64,000 nt of DNA from Gavia stellata. Lineage: Eukaryota > Chordata > Aves > Gaviiformes > Gaviidae. The stretch covers positions 17,931,930 through 17,995,929 of the forward strand of contig NC_082595.1 in the NCBI RefSeq assembly GCF_030936135.1. Direction: 5' to 3'. Of this stretch, positions 25,632 to 38,700 are shown piece after piece. Position numbers and translations under genes: made by a program. Position 1 is the first letter of the stretch. Every line of letters begins with the position of its first letter. The notes under the pieces were generated by a model, which had not been told where the DNA came from, ran no database searches, and saw nothing but the letters and a program-made list of their open reading frames with translations.

Positions 25632-27462
25632 TTCTCAGATGTCCTTATATCAGGTCTGAGTGGATCATGGTAAGTAGACAAACTTTAACATTATTGCCTT
25701 TACATGAGATATTGAATCAATTGGTGATGCATTTCACATTGGAAAACAGCTTCCTGACACTCCTACAAAGCAAACAGTCATATTTCAAAAATATATTTTG
25801 GTGTCCACAGCTGCAATGTTTGCACCCTTGTGAATCACTTCTAGTTCCAGTGGAAATAAAGATCTGTTTCTGAAAATCTTCCTGGCACCTAAATACCTTC
25901 AGAAACCTGGCTTTTCTGGGGCAACAAACATTAACCCCATTTCCTCCACTACATATACTACACAGCAACCTGCAATGCCAGTAGTTGACAAGGAACACAA
26001 TCTCTGAAACAGATGGCCTGCTTATTGTGTTGTTGCTTTCTTCCTAGTCAGCCTAATTTGGGCCAGCTGTCTTTTTAAGATATCTTTTGAGAGGTGCCTG
26101 CTTTCATATTCAAGCTCCAAGAGTTTTCTAAGAAAGTGAAAAGGCTGGGATAGAGTGTGAGTCCAGTTTCCTCTTGGGTACAAGTAGAAACTGGCAAAAC
26201 TGTTGCTTTAATTAGTCTACAGCTCGGTCTTACTGAGTGTGGAGAGAACAACTTCTTGACTCATCAGCTCTCTTGATGTTAGGTTCCTCTATCCCTCTTT
26301 TTTCCCCTCTCACCTTTTCAGCAAGCATTGTACAGGTTGTGCATATTATACTGAAGTACCTAAGAAGAGTAAACTAACCTTGTCACTTGATGTGTTGAAC
26401 AACTCAATAATGTGAAAGAAAATGATTGACTGTAATGTTATGATGAGAGACAACTCTGGGCAGGGAGAGACTTGAGAAAAGAGAATAAGTTTTAAAATAA
26501 TGTTTAAATTCCTATGTTTTCTATAGCACTAGGACAGGGCTAAGAGGGAGGCTAAAATTTGTTAATGTTCCCTCAGTCATGTGCTCTTTCCTGTGGCCAC
26601 ATCCCCTTGCTTCCTCAGAGTCATCCAAAGATAGTGTACTCTCATGTGGTGGAGAGCTGGGTTGGAACTAATCATTTTTGTGGGTATGAATTCATAAGTG
26701 AGGAACAGCAAGACAGGTGGTGATAGAGCATGTATACAAGAGAGGATGTTTATGCAGGCAGTTTGCTCAGATTACTTAACCTTGTAAGGCAGAATTCAGA
26801 TAGAAAAAAGGTGGTAGGTAAGAGAAAATTTGTCCATGTATTATAGCATTCTCTCAAATCAAACTGAGAACTGCAATAAATTAAAAACAAACTTTCCAAA
26901 GACCTTCATCAGACACTGAGCAGCATTTTTTAAATGATTGATAAACAATTATAAAGCTGCTGTCACACCTCTAGCATCATAATTCAAGTTGTGTGCCTAG
27001 AGTGCTGTTTAAATCACTGGTTTGTGTCAGAAAAAATAAATAAGTCTTGATTCTCATATGGCGCTGAGTTTTCCTCCTTTGCTTCATTTCTACTGAGAGT
27101 ATTTTCCCTCAGCTCTTTGAACACTGGCTAATAAGCCAAGTAAGTTTCTCACCTACAAGCTAGAAAGAAATGGCTGGATAACCTCTGGGTATGCTCTCTG
27201 GATGGGCTGCTTAATTGTTGTTCACAGGTGCCGAATACCCTAGGGAAACCCTTACCACTGAAGAGGATTTAGAACCATCCTCATGATGAAAATATTGACA
27301 GCTTCTTCCAGAGAAGCATGCAAAGAAACATGACATTTTGGGACTAATATTTATTGCTCAACAGCAGCTGGCAAATTGTTCTCATCTGATTTGGCTGGCT
27401 GCTTTGCCTTGGAAATCAATAGCAGATTGGAGATACTTCACTCCATCTATTAGGTGCAATAA
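25632..27462. other. non-coding stretch, nothing recognised
   Basis: No repeat family, RNA gene or exon that I can support. The open frames at 25598-25873 and on the opposite strand are short shadows of each other. Confidence 0.55.
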
Positions 27463-27479
27463 ATATATATATATATATA
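27463..27479. repeat. (TA)n microsatellite
   Basis: About eight TA units within AATAAATATAT. A short simple repeat. Confidence 0.85.
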
Positions 27480-30400
27480 ACCATCATTAAAGTCAGAGAT
27501 TGCATAAAAACCTCATTTGAATATGGGTGGTATTCTATAAACCAAGTTACAGCCCAAACATTGCATGTCTGTAATGCATGTCTAGCTGCTACAATAGGTG
27601 ATTAAGTAGATTCAGCCATCCAGCTGTGCACCTGCTGCTGTAATTCTGGAAACTATCGAGGAGTAAATTGTATGAGTTTGTCAAAATGTTGTCAGATTAC
27701 AGCACATCATAGCATAGCTACCACACACAGGCATCAGGGGGCAGCACCAATGAAAAGACCACACCAAGAACGTGCCATGACTGAGCTGTCACACGTTCCA
27801 GGGAAATGCATTATGGAAAAGAAGAGACTGGATCCTAATGTTATTTAGACAAATTTACTCAGAGCTCAGAAAATCTAGTATTTGAATCTAGTAAAAAAGA
27901 GAGGGTTTCAGGCTGAGCAATGGGGTTCTTCTTTCTAGTTCAAAGAATACCTGGTAGAGCTGTTTCATAGAAAACTTGTGATCTAATCAACAGCCCTAGA
28001 GTCTAGCTTCCCAAAGTTCAGAAGACTTTGGTGGGGGCATTACTGCAGATAATGGTTATGCATACATAGTACTCCAGAATATGGTGAATGGAAAAGAGGA
28101 AGTTACACAACCATCTTCTGCTCAAATAGCCAAATAAACTTTTCCTTCCACTCAGGAGGGAGAAAAGAGTAAAGGAAAAGAAATTTATCCACAGCAGGTG
28201 TATCTCATGCCTTCATGAAGTTGAATCCCTGTGATCTCCTGGTCTAAGCAGGAGGCTGGGAGTCAGGACTGAAGTTCTCTTCAATCTTCAGCTACTTTGC
28301 TATTTGATTGATTGCTAGATACTTTGTGCCAAAATAGACAGGATTTAAGATTTGTGTTCACCTTTAATGCCACAATTGTCTTGGACATTAATTAGAGGGG
28401 TAGGGCTACTTCTGATTTATCTTGATCTTAATTTACTCACTGTGAATTCAGTCAATGAAATTAAAGCCAGCCCTTATACCCATCGTTTGTTTCTTTATAG
28501 ATCAATTTTCCTACAGAAACATCAAACTTAACAAAGGTCTGAGACTTAGATAACAGTAACTCATCCAAGTTATTAGGGAACTCAGACCCATTTGTTTCAG
28601 GGAGCTTTGAGAAGCAGTTCCTCAGATCTTAGTAGAGTGAAAACAGTGAATGGCCACTGTGGTGACCAAGGGTTAGGCTGGACACCAAGAAAACGAGCTG
28701 GCGTACTGACAACTGTGAGTTAACTCAATATGCAAACTCCACTCTCCTGCTGCAAAGATTTGATCACTTGGAATAGCCTTGTCTTGAATTCTCTTTACAC
28801 TTCAATATAAAGTAGATGCAGACTGTTTTTCAGTGAGTTTGTATAATAGGCCATTTGTCTGTTTCCTTCCTCTTGAAGCCTCATATTTTTCAATGATAAA
28901 TGTATTAAATCTTTCCTGAAATCAGCAAAAGAGATATGGAAATGGGGAATAGATCAAAGGCTTGAATGAAAGAGGCTGTCCTTTTTTTTTTCACATTCAA
29001 TTGCCATAAAGACATACTGGATGTTAGGTTGCCAATTTTATTTACGTTCCGACCTTCTATTTTTTTAGTTAAAAATATTTTATTAAAACCTGCATTGAGT
29101 AAAATGTGGGTGTGCCTTTACCATAAATTCAGTAAGTTCAATTAACCAAACAAAAATGGCTACATAAGCCATATGCTGCAGTGGGGAAGTCACCATAGTT
29201 CACAGAAGTCTCCTATGCCATCAACTGTCCATTCTGGTCTCCTCCAGTCTAGATTCAAATCAATGAAAAAGTAGCTTTGAAGGAACCTTTATCCCTTCAC
29301 ATTGTTTAGTCAGTCCTGGAGTTATATTACTGAGTCTTAACTCTGTTGTCGAAGCTCATTGATTGCACTCCTTCAGCTGACAAATGAGGCAACCTCCTAG
29401 ACACTGAATCTGCTTCATTTAGGCATTTATCTAATATTTTTACCTGCACATCTACATTCCCCACTGTGCTGGCCTTTAGAGCTCTCTTCCGAGTCTGAGC
29501 ACAATTTCAGAATACAGCTTGTGTGCTTGAGCAGAGCCTTTGTGCACTTTGTGCATATTTTGGTAAGCACAGTTAGAATGGATTTTCAAAATTAGTTTGA
29601 AGTTATTTATTTTCAGCATAAGAAACTTTGAAAAGTCCCTGTGGGATGTTTTATTGGCTGAAAAGAGACAATTACAAACAATAACTGGAATCTAAATTGG
29701 AAAATACACAAGCTTGCAAGTACTTCTTATTTTTTAAGTGGAAGGAAAGGGAAAACATCTGGAAAGGTTGAAACTGGTAAGTGAGGATGTCATCAAGCTC
29801 AGTGAAGAATCTCTAGATTAAATATCTTTTTACTGCTTGTGTGTCTCTAAAGAATGTAGCATCATATTGCAAGTGTCTGTCTTTTCTATCAGATAGTCAA
29901 ATAACTTATTCAGAAGTGAGATCAATCCAAAGTAGGCTGTCTTCAAAAAGTGTTCAATGTCATTATACTACTTTGGATTTCCAAAACACAGAAATGGAAA
30001 AATGGCAGGGAAGGGGTAAAGAAAGGAGAAGAGGAACAGGAAGCAGAAGGGGACTTCACGGAGCAACTCATAACCTTCCAAAAGACCCAGTCACAGACAG
30101 GTTCTCAAACTCTGGCTTGAGTTGTATTCATTTGCAGTTCATGTTGGTGAAGCTTGGCTGTGGATTTGAGAAACTGCTGGGTTTGCTCTGAAAGTTGTGA
30201 AGTCCTCTTCATTAGCCCAACTCATCACATTCTACTGACAAAATTTTGTTTGTGTTCTGGACTAGTAATAGGGGAAGGCTTGACTTCAGCTTCTAAGCTT
30301 CTGGAAAACTTTTGGTTTTGCTCTAATGTTAATCTTCTTACTGCTATTGTGGCAGTAAATCAAATACCCCAGGCAGAAATCAGCAGTATGTTCAACAACA

Positions 30401-31133
30401 GGTGCTAGTCACAGCTCTAAAAAGACTGTGGTTTATTACTGAGATGATTAACAACAGCATATTCACATTTAGCATGTAAGCATTTTGCGATGTACACCAT
30501 CTGTTCCTGCGTGTCTTGTCCACACTTGAGAAATTACTGTCATAATAATAGTTAGACCTTTCAACAGTGTCAGTCAAAACAATAAAGCCCCAAAGAAAAA
30601 GCATCTTTCAGCCCTCTTCATGCCTCAAAGATTTTGGGTTGCTGCTCACAGTGGTTCTCAGAATAATAATCCTGCCTGTCACCATATTTGTTCCACTAGT
30701 TTTAGATCTCTGACAAGTGGTCTTGTCTTAGACACAAGTCTAAGACTGTTTTAAAAATTCAGCCAAGCAAGTAGAGTTACTTTCATTTTCCAAGCCCCTT
30801 TGTCTCTTTCACAATTCCAGACCATGAGGCTTTAGAGCTACAAAGAAATTGAAGTTTTCAGCTGGGCATGGGGAAAGTACCATACTATCCACCAGAGTCC
30901 AGTTTCATTAAGTCTTACAACATCGTGCAAGAGTCACCATTTATTGTTGTGTGGGTCTTCCAGAAACACTTCTCACCACCAACAGATCTTGACAGTTTTA
31001 GAATTAAAATTTTAATTGGACTGACATTTCCTAGGCAACTGTACTTTGGCAGCCCTTGAGTGCAAACAAAAAACCCAAGCCCACAAACAAACAAAAAAAG
31101 AAATTTGCATTTAGATGGTGAAATTATTTTTTC
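27480..31133. other. non-coding stretch with one short perfect inverted repeat
   Basis: No supported gene. A perfect 9-bp inverted repeat (GTCTTAGAC, 4-nt spacer ACAA, GTCTAAGAC) lies at 30725-30746. Open frames such as 29841-30191 (116 codons) are without recognisable motifs. Confidence 0.5.
30725..30746. repeat. perfect 9-bp inverted repeat with 4-nt loop
   Basis: GTCTTAGAC at 30725-30733 and GTCTAAGAC at 30738-30746, separated by ACAA. There is no poly-T run directly after it and no known RNA family, so it may be a chance palindrome. Confidence 0.8.
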
Positions 31134-31154
31134 TTTTTTTTTTTTTTTTTTTTT
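31134..31154. repeat. T21 homopolymer
   Basis: Twenty-one uninterrupted T residues preceded by a TTTTTTC stretch. On the minus strand it would be a poly-A tract, but no processed pseudogene is visible next to it. Confidence 0.9.
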
Positions 31155-34030
31155 AGAGAGACTAACAAGCAGCAAACCAGGATAACTTCCAATTTTTGAG
31201 ATAACACCCACTTGGAATTATGCCAGCCCTGATCAAATTAGGGGTCTGCCTGTTATTTAAATACATTCTCCCATCCCAGGCACAATATGTTCCTTTTTTT
31301 CAATTTTATTCTTTGCCTGTAGCATGTGGCAATAGAAACAAATCAAATCAGCTCACTTTGTGCCAAATCCGAAGAATGAATTGCTTTCAGTAATACACCC
31401 ACACTTCCACACTTTAAAAAAGTAAATTGTTGGCTCCATAACTTTTAAAGCTCTAGAGCATTTATTTTGTTCATTAAGAAGCAGTCAGCCCTATAAACGT
31501 ACTCAAACTGTATTGTCAAAGACAAAACACACTTAGTTGCTGAATGATGCAGCTGTAAGTGAAATGATTAAATAGACTGATGGTTAAATGCTTCAAAGCT
31601 GGCTGTCCCAGGAGGTATGGCTGTTGTACAGATTTTGAGAGTCAGAGTAGAATGAACTTGAAACTCCTATCCACCCTGCAATCACACCTTCATTTGCAAT
31701 ATAGACATAGATTGAGTTTCATATCCATATCTGACAAGATTCTCGGGGTCTACAATCCAAACACAACACAAAGGCATTAAGTACAGCAGAAAAGAGCTGA
31801 TAAAGATTCCCCATATTGGCAAATTCTGGTAGAGAACATGAGTGACAATCTGAGCTGGGGGAGTTACAAAATTGGGAAGGGGTCAGAAATGCAAATTCTG
31901 TGATCTTCCACCCACAGTCTACTCTAGCTGATCCCTAAACCAGAAATCAGTGTCCTTGAATGGCGATCTCCCTTCCTTGACTAGCTCAGGAGTAGGGGAA
32001 ATGTAAAATGTAACAGAAGCACCACAACCTCGCTTTACCCAGTTGCGCCAAAGAGTAAGTTAGGGTCAGCCTCGCTCAGGCTGTGCTCAGACTGAGTATG
32101 GTAATTTTCAGCAATCAGTGTGTGTGGCACTGATACTTAGATAAAAGGGAGCAAAGTGCCAAAGGACAGTCTCTGGGTAAGTCTCAGACCACAGTCAATA
32201 GAGGCTGCATCTGAAACAACAGCTTTCTCAGTTTCACTGGGTGCTTCTGCACAAGCCTCAGTCCTGTGATGTGTTCTGCCTTTTCCAAACAGCTAGTTCA
32301 GAAGGTAAAGGATTATTACAGTAGATGGCTAAAAAGCATTGTAATTTTTTTTACTGTACTAAGAGGAGAAGGTATGAAAAGTGTTCATAGCACAAAGATC
32401 ATTCTTTATAGTAACTACTTAATTCTGCAGTTTATTTCAATTTCCTCCACTTACTTATCCTAAAAATAAACCTGCATTTTCTCTGAAAATTGTATTCTTG
32501 GCATTGCTTAATCTCTTTCCACTTTGCTCTAACCTCAGCTCTAACTTTGACTCAGGTCAAATATAATACTTAGTGCTTAGAAAGTGATTTCTGTTTGATG
32601 GCTCAATTTGCTTTGCAAACATTAACAAACGCAGTCCATGCTATTTCCAAAAGTCAGGTACTATTTGAGAAGTTAAGGAAGTTAGTGACAGAGCCTGAAA
32701 GAGAAAACTTCTGTCCTCACTTCCAGGACCCATATCTTAAATAACAGACAATCTAGTTGTCAATCTCAGTTGAACAAAACTGAGCTAAATCACCTTTCAT
32801 GCTGTTCTTGTAACTGAAGTGAAACTGCATACCAGTGCTAATCAGAAACAGTTCAATAGTATTTCACTGGTAAAATTCTGTCTTTTCTGTTCCGTCTGTA
32901 TCAAAAATAGAATGTTTTGATTTTGATTTAATTCTTTCTATACAAAGAATTTTGAAGTGATTTGATGCAAAAATGTGGTATTTCATTTTAATTTTCTCAT
33001 TTCTTTCTCTTCTGACTTTTTTATTTTTGACAAAAGCAGATACATTTAAAATGTTACCTCAGAAATATAAATTATTAAAATTTAGTAGTTAAACAACTGG
33101 TTTTAATACAGACCTTCTGACATTTCAGAATTCATTTGTTTGGGATTTCTCCCTAAATTTTATCAGTTCAAAGTTCATATTTATGCAAATCAGGGAAACA
33201 TCATCACAGAATTGGAATTTGCTTTGAAATACAAATTCTACTTTTGTGAAAACCATGTGCTCATTTAATTTTAAGAGAGTCTTGTACCCAGGTCCAATAA
33301 CAATCTTGTATGTGCTTTGCCTATTGTGATTCTAAACATGTTGTTTACAATCATGCACACACTGCCTTCATTCCAGACAGAGTCTCTCCTCTACATTCTT
33401 AATAGCCTTTATGACATCCCCAGCACAAAAGGAATAGAGTAAAGACAGGAAGAGGTTGAAGACAAAATGGAAAGTGTACATTTTTAACCTTCCAAGCTAA
33501 TGAAACAACTGGCTTGACTTCTGCAGACCAAGTAAGGATTTCCCAATGGTATGTGCTGGATGATATGTGATTCTATACAGAGAAACACTACAGAACGTAA
33601 TGCACATGCAAGTATCATGTTTCCATAGGCACACACTAAAACTCTGTAAGCTGCTATCAAGAAAAAGTTTCTTTGTATGTATTTTTGAGACTTTCCTTAG
33701 AGTTCCTTCCAAAACATGGATATAAACTTCTATTAATATTAATTCTATTTAACAAATACTGTACAATTGTTACCTGACAGTGTTTGGTTTTATAAAGATT
33801 TGTCAAATGCACATGGTTTTAATAAAGTTAAAATACATGCAATGAACCAAGCTGGTACAGGTCTAACCCTAGTTTAGAGGTGCTAAAAAACATTGAAATG
33901 GGGTCCCATTTGGAAAAAGTGTTCAGTCCCCACTATTCTTCCTGTCTTAATTGGGAGTTATGTTGTTCCATTCTCTTACAATTCCTACAAAACTGAAATC
34001 TTGAGTACTGTGTAAAAGACTGTGTCAAAA
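31155..34030. other. non-coding stretch with one MIR-like relic
   Basis: Positions 31200-31520 are AT-rich unique sequence. Positions 32660-32750 resemble a MIR. The rest shows nothing recognisable. Confidence 0.5.
32660..32750 (-). mobile_element. MIR-like SINE relic
   Basis: It reads as the reverse complement of the MIR 5' half: AAGTTAGTGACAGAGCCTG, then a purine stretch, then TCTGTCCTCACTTCCAGGACCCATATCTT. The last part corresponds to the usual CTGACTCC...GTGCTCTT region. Strongly diverged. Confidence 0.45.
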
Positions 34031-34037
34031 CATCGTC

Positions 34038-35522
34038 AAGAAGGATGAGGAAAAGGCTGAGCTACTTAATGCCTTCTTTGCCCCAGTCTTTAACAGCCAC
34101 ACCAAGTATCCTCAGGGTATTCAACTCCCTGAGCTGGAAGACAAGGATGGAGAGCAAAATAAACTCCCTGTGATCCAGGAGGAAGCAGTTAACGACCTGC
34201 TATGCCACCTGGACTCTCACAAGTCTATGGGGCCTAATGGCATCCACCCAAGGGTGCTGAGGGAGCTGGCAGAGGAGCTTGCCAAGCCACTTTCCATCAT
34301 TTATCAACAGTCCTGGTTAACAGAGGAGGTCCTGGATGACTGGAGGCTTGCCAACATGACGCCCATCTACAAGAAGGGCCGTAAGGAGGACCTGGGGAAC
34401 TACAGGCCTGTCAGCCTGACCTCGGTGCCAGGGAAGACTATGGAGATGTTCATCCTGAGGGCGCTCATAGGGCACATGCAGAACAACCAAGGGATCAGGC
34501 CCAGCCATGACGGGTTCATGAAGGGCAGGTCCTGCTTGACCAACCTGATCTCCTTCTATGACCAGGTGACCCGCCCAGTGGATGAGGGAAAGGCTGTCGA
34601 CATTGTCTACCTGGACTTTAGTAAAGCCTTTGACACTGTCTCCCACAGTATTCTCCTGGAGAAGCTGGTAACGCGTGGCTTAGACTTGTGCCCTCTTCGC
34701 TGGGTAAAAAACTGGCTGGATGGCCGAGCCCAGAGAGTCGTGGTGAATGGAGTCAAATCCAGTTGGCGGCCAGTCACAAGTGGAGTCCCCCAGGGCTCAG
34801 TTTTGGAACAGGTCTTGTTTAATATCTTTATCAATGATCTGGATGAGGAGATCGAGTGCTCCCTCAGCAAGTTTGCAGATGACACCAAGTTGGGTGGGAG
34901 TGTTGATCTGCTTGAGGGTAGGAAGGCTCTGCAGAGGGATCTGGACAGGCTGGATCGATGCGCTGAGGCCAATTGTATGAAGTTCAACAAGGCCAAGTGC
35001 CGGGTCCTGCGCTTCGGTCACAACAACCCCAGGCAACGCTACAGGCTGGGGGATGAGTGGCTGGAAAGCTGCCTGGCAGAAAAGGACCTGGGGGTGTTGA
35101 CTGACAGCCGGCTGAAGATGAGCCAGCAGTGTGCCCAGGGGGCCAAGAAGGCCAACGGCATCCTGGCCTGTATCAGAAATAGTGTGGCCAGCAGGAGTAG
35201 AGAAGTGATCGTGCCCCTGTACTCGGCGCTGGTGAGGCCGCACCTCGAATACTGTGTTCAGTTTTGGGCCCCTCACTATAAGAAGGACATTGAGGTGCTG
35301 GACCGTGTCCAGAGAAGGGTGATGAAGCTGGTGAGGGGTCTGGAGCACAAGCCTTATGAGGAGCGGCTGAGGGAACTGGGGTTGTTCAGTCTGGAGAAGA
35401 GGAGGCTGAGGGGAGACCTCATCGCACTCTACAATTACCTGAAAGGGGATTGCAGAGAGGTGGGTGTTGGCCTCTTCTCCCAAGTGACGAGTGACAGGAC
35501 AAGAGGAAATGGCCTCAAGTAG
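34038..35522 (+). pseudogene. CR1 ORF2 reverse transcriptase (truncated remnant)
   Basis: The frame is open from the truncation point to a TAG at 35520-35522. RT motifs are intact: the motif A block [10 protein letters not shown] with catalytic Asp encoded at 34614-34616, the GVPQGSV block at 34782-34802, and the FADD catalytic motif at 34872-34883. Two features show decay. The residues after GVPQGSVL are EQ, where CR1 elements normally have GP. The C-terminal domain is cut by TAG at 35520 (the family continues KLRQGRF) and then by a TGA where the conserved Trp of the HWNRLP-type motif lies (about 35585-35587). After these, the frame can still be followed to the normal terminator near 35672. 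There is no start codon of its own, and no reason to think it is expressed. Confidence 0.9.
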
Positions 35523-35744
35523 TGCCAGGGGAGGTTCAGACTGGATATTAGGAAAAATTTCTTTACTGAGAGAATGGTGAGACACTGAAATAAACTGCCC
35601 AGGGAAGTGGTGGAGTCAGCATCCCTGGAGGTGTTCAAGGAACATGTGGACGTTGCATTGTGGGACATGGTTTAATGGGCATGGGGGTGTTTCTTGGTTG
35701 ATGGTTGGACTTGATGATCTTACAGGTCTTTTCCAACCCTAGTG

Positions 35745-35768
35745 ATTCTGTGATTCTGTGATTCTGTG
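35745..35768 (+). repeat. CR1 3' terminal (ATTCTGTG)3 tail
   Basis: Three exact tandem octamers close the CR1 copy. This tail is the same motif found fused to the U2 fragment at 43150-43163. Confidence 0.95.
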
Positions 35769-38700
35769 AAAATAACAGTTATTCAAAAGCAGGGGAGATC
35801 ACTTCAATTTCTTATTGGAATATAATGAGTTGGCTGGTACAAAAGGAATATAGCACTTTTGCTCATTCAAAAGTCAGTAAATGAACACCAGGGCACACTG
35901 ACTTAAAAAAGAAAATGGCTTGAGAATGTGACTGGTAAATATGGAAATAAACAGGGTTGTCAGCCAGTTGAGACATTTCTGGAAGCAAGTGGGTCAGACA
36001 GCACCAAAACATATGGGATCAGTCTTAAACATGAGGTATTTATAATCAAGTAAGACATGAGCTTCACTATCTCCCATGTTCACCAGGGATCACAGTGTGA
36101 CTGGAACTGACAAACTGATTCTTAACAGTTGGATAATATGTGGTGCAAAAAAATACATCAGGTACAGATATGTGTGGGGAGACTGAATGCAAACCTAAAT
36201 GGTGTGATTTTTTTCCAAAGTGCTGAATACTCACAGATGTCCTGAGAGTCAATGATGTTGAAGAACTTGGATCAGATAATGAAGGCTCCCACCTGGCTTT
36301 ACAGGCAGAGGAGTGGATGCCAGTTCTCTAAAATTTCTCTGATGCTTCTGCTGACATATTTGGAATAGAAAAAATACAGAGGGGGTGTTCCTTGCAGATA
36401 CCTAAAAAGATTTGCACATGAAAGTATGTCAGGGATTTTTCTGCCCAAGTCCACTTTTTCTACAGTCATCCTTCCTATGGTTTATTTTCTTTTACATCAA
36501 CAGCTTTAAAACCAGAATGCCTTTTCTCATTTAAATTCTTATCCAGTGTGGAATTATTGTAAAGCTCATTTTTAAAGGTCATGGTTTGTCCGATTAGCAT
36601 CATGTGGACACAGTCAGACATGAGGTATCCAGAGAGGAAGCATCACTCAGGAAAGGTGAAGATTTCCTTTTTAATCCTGACCCTGACTCATCATATTAAT
36701 CACAGCTAGAGACCAACTAATGCTCAGGTAGGGAGGAGTGGAAGCCATGAAAGTGCATAGACTTGACAGAACCCATGGCTCGATACAAGACTCATTTTAT
36801 GCTGAAACACTGTTTTCCTAAATAAAGCAAAGCCTAAAAAAGAAAAGTGAGGAGGCATGGGTGGAGAATAAACAATGCTTACTTGCAGCTAGAAGACCAC
36901 AAACAGTGAATTTGTATTCAGGCCATAAGAAGGAATATAAGAAATCCTAAACAATAAATAAGAAAACAAACATGACTATTTCCTTTTTCTATTGTCCTGT
37001 GACACAGCAATAGGCATATCCACTGAGCTTATCACCCTACAGGATGATTGGTAGCTTGTATGCCAATTTGGAATTTGAGAGCTTATACTGTCAGTATAAA
37101 TCCCTGTGCAAATGGTCAATGCTGCTCATAATGCCCTTTAATATCTGGCAGGTTTTGTTCAGATGTTGGGGTAGTGATATGAATATCTGAGGGTCTCTTT
37201 TGGGTGCCCTCACTTTGAGAGTAATAAAGCATGGAATGATAGCACAAATTACCTGCAGGCATGCCAGAGGTCTTTGCGAGCAGATCACTAACACAGCCTG
37301 GAAGGATCAGTGCTTCCCTTTGCAGAACATAATACTATTGATGGAGATAAACTTCTGGTTTGTTTTTGTCTCTGGAGCTCTTCCGTACTCCCAAAACACT
37401 ATTCCTTGGCCTGTTGACACTGTTAATAGTGTTCACATGTAATTAACACAGGAAGATTACCTAAAAATGAAAAATAGCATTCCCATTCAATACAAGTTTT
37501 AAGACTTTGCTTCTTTCTCTATGGGATGTTAGTATTGGCTTTCTCAGAGGCAATCTTAATTTGAAGGATGGTATGAATGCTTTGAGAGAGATCCTGATAA
37601 TTTCAGCCTCCAAGAGAAAAATTCCTTGGTATCAATACAGCATGAATAAAAAGTCTGGGGAAGAGGGGGAGCCCCATTAGAAGAGTTTGATTTTAATAAG
37701 AGGATGATGAAGTTAATTAAAGCTCAGTGCCTGTGAGCAAAGAGAAGAAGACAGCACTTTGGGGTTTTTCCTTTTGCTTTGCTCCAGCTGTTCCTATCTC
37801 CAAGCCAAATACATGAGCCAAAATGATAGGAGCTGGCAGCTTTTTATAGCAAGGGGATCATCTGTTAAACCATTAGGTTGGTTTTGTTTTGCCATAAGAA
37901 GACAGGGAGTATAGTTTCAAAGTTTTTGGCAGGAATTTGCCCAAGAAGTTTTCATTGCTTTTTTAGCTTCTCTTTTCGTTTTCCTGCCCATAAATTATAC
38001 AATGAAATCCCTCTCCCTCAGAACACCTCTCATGTCTGGAGTTAGTCGTCAGTTTCTCCTTTGCCTGTACCAACTTTAAGCTTTCTAAGCATTTTGTGAG
38101 TTCTGTGCTTTCATTAATAAGGTGATTATGCACAAAAAACCCCTCTGTTTGTGTCCTAGAATATAGGCATGTGTGCATGCAAATTAGCTAATAATTGGCC
38201 AGGCCCTTAAAGATGCTAAGATCCAAAATTCAATGGGAACATAATAAATCTTTCAGTATTTCACCTATTATTAATACCCTCCAGCCCATCCACTTTCCAA
38301 AGATTCACACCAGGAGCCTCAAAGCACAGGATCTAACTCTTGTCTAAAGACTAGACTAGCCAGACTAGTGAATTTGCACTTAGGCCCAAAATCTCCCAGG
38401 CATCCTTAGTGACTGACTGTTGGTTCTCAAAATTGGCTTTTTTCTGAAATAAGTCCTTTGGAGAACTAGCTCACACTAGGTATTGTTCCTGTGGATAGTG
38501 AGAACACAACACATGTGACTGACTCTCTCTAACCACCAAGTCAGGTAGCCACATACTGTCCTTTTAACTAAATCATGCTACAAACAGGCTGGCATTGCCT
38601 GGAATTTTCAAATTACTGTATATTTAAGATCTGGTTCTCTAAAGTGTTGAGAATTTCTTGAAAAAGGCTGAATGTGCTAAGACTTACTTAAGAGAAAGAG

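Larger units (their letters stand above)
34035..35768 (+). mobile_element. 5'-truncated CR1 LINE with near-intact reverse transcriptase region
   Basis: An avian CR1 non-LTR retrotransposon. The copy starts inside ORF2, in the linker after the endonuclease domain (in-frame [18 protein letters not shown] sequence near 34038). It continues through the whole RT domain, the C-terminal domain and the 3' UTR, and ends in three exact ATTCTGTG units at 35745-35768, the CR1 tail recognised during target-primed reverse transcription. It is 1.7 kb long, against about 4.5 kb for full-length CR1. It lacks the endonuclease and ORF1, so it cannot move by itself. Low decay of the reading frame makes it the youngest CR1 in the window. 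5' truncation is usual for this clade. Confidence 0.96.

Noticed and set aside
31134..31154. T21 as the reverse poly-A tail of a processed pseudogene
   Set aside because: No gene-like body or target-site duplication was recognised on the appropriate side.
34797..35585. 262-codon minus-strand open frame
   Set aside because: It is an antisense shadow of the CR1 reverse transcriptase. High GC and codon bias of the sense strand keep the opposite frame open.
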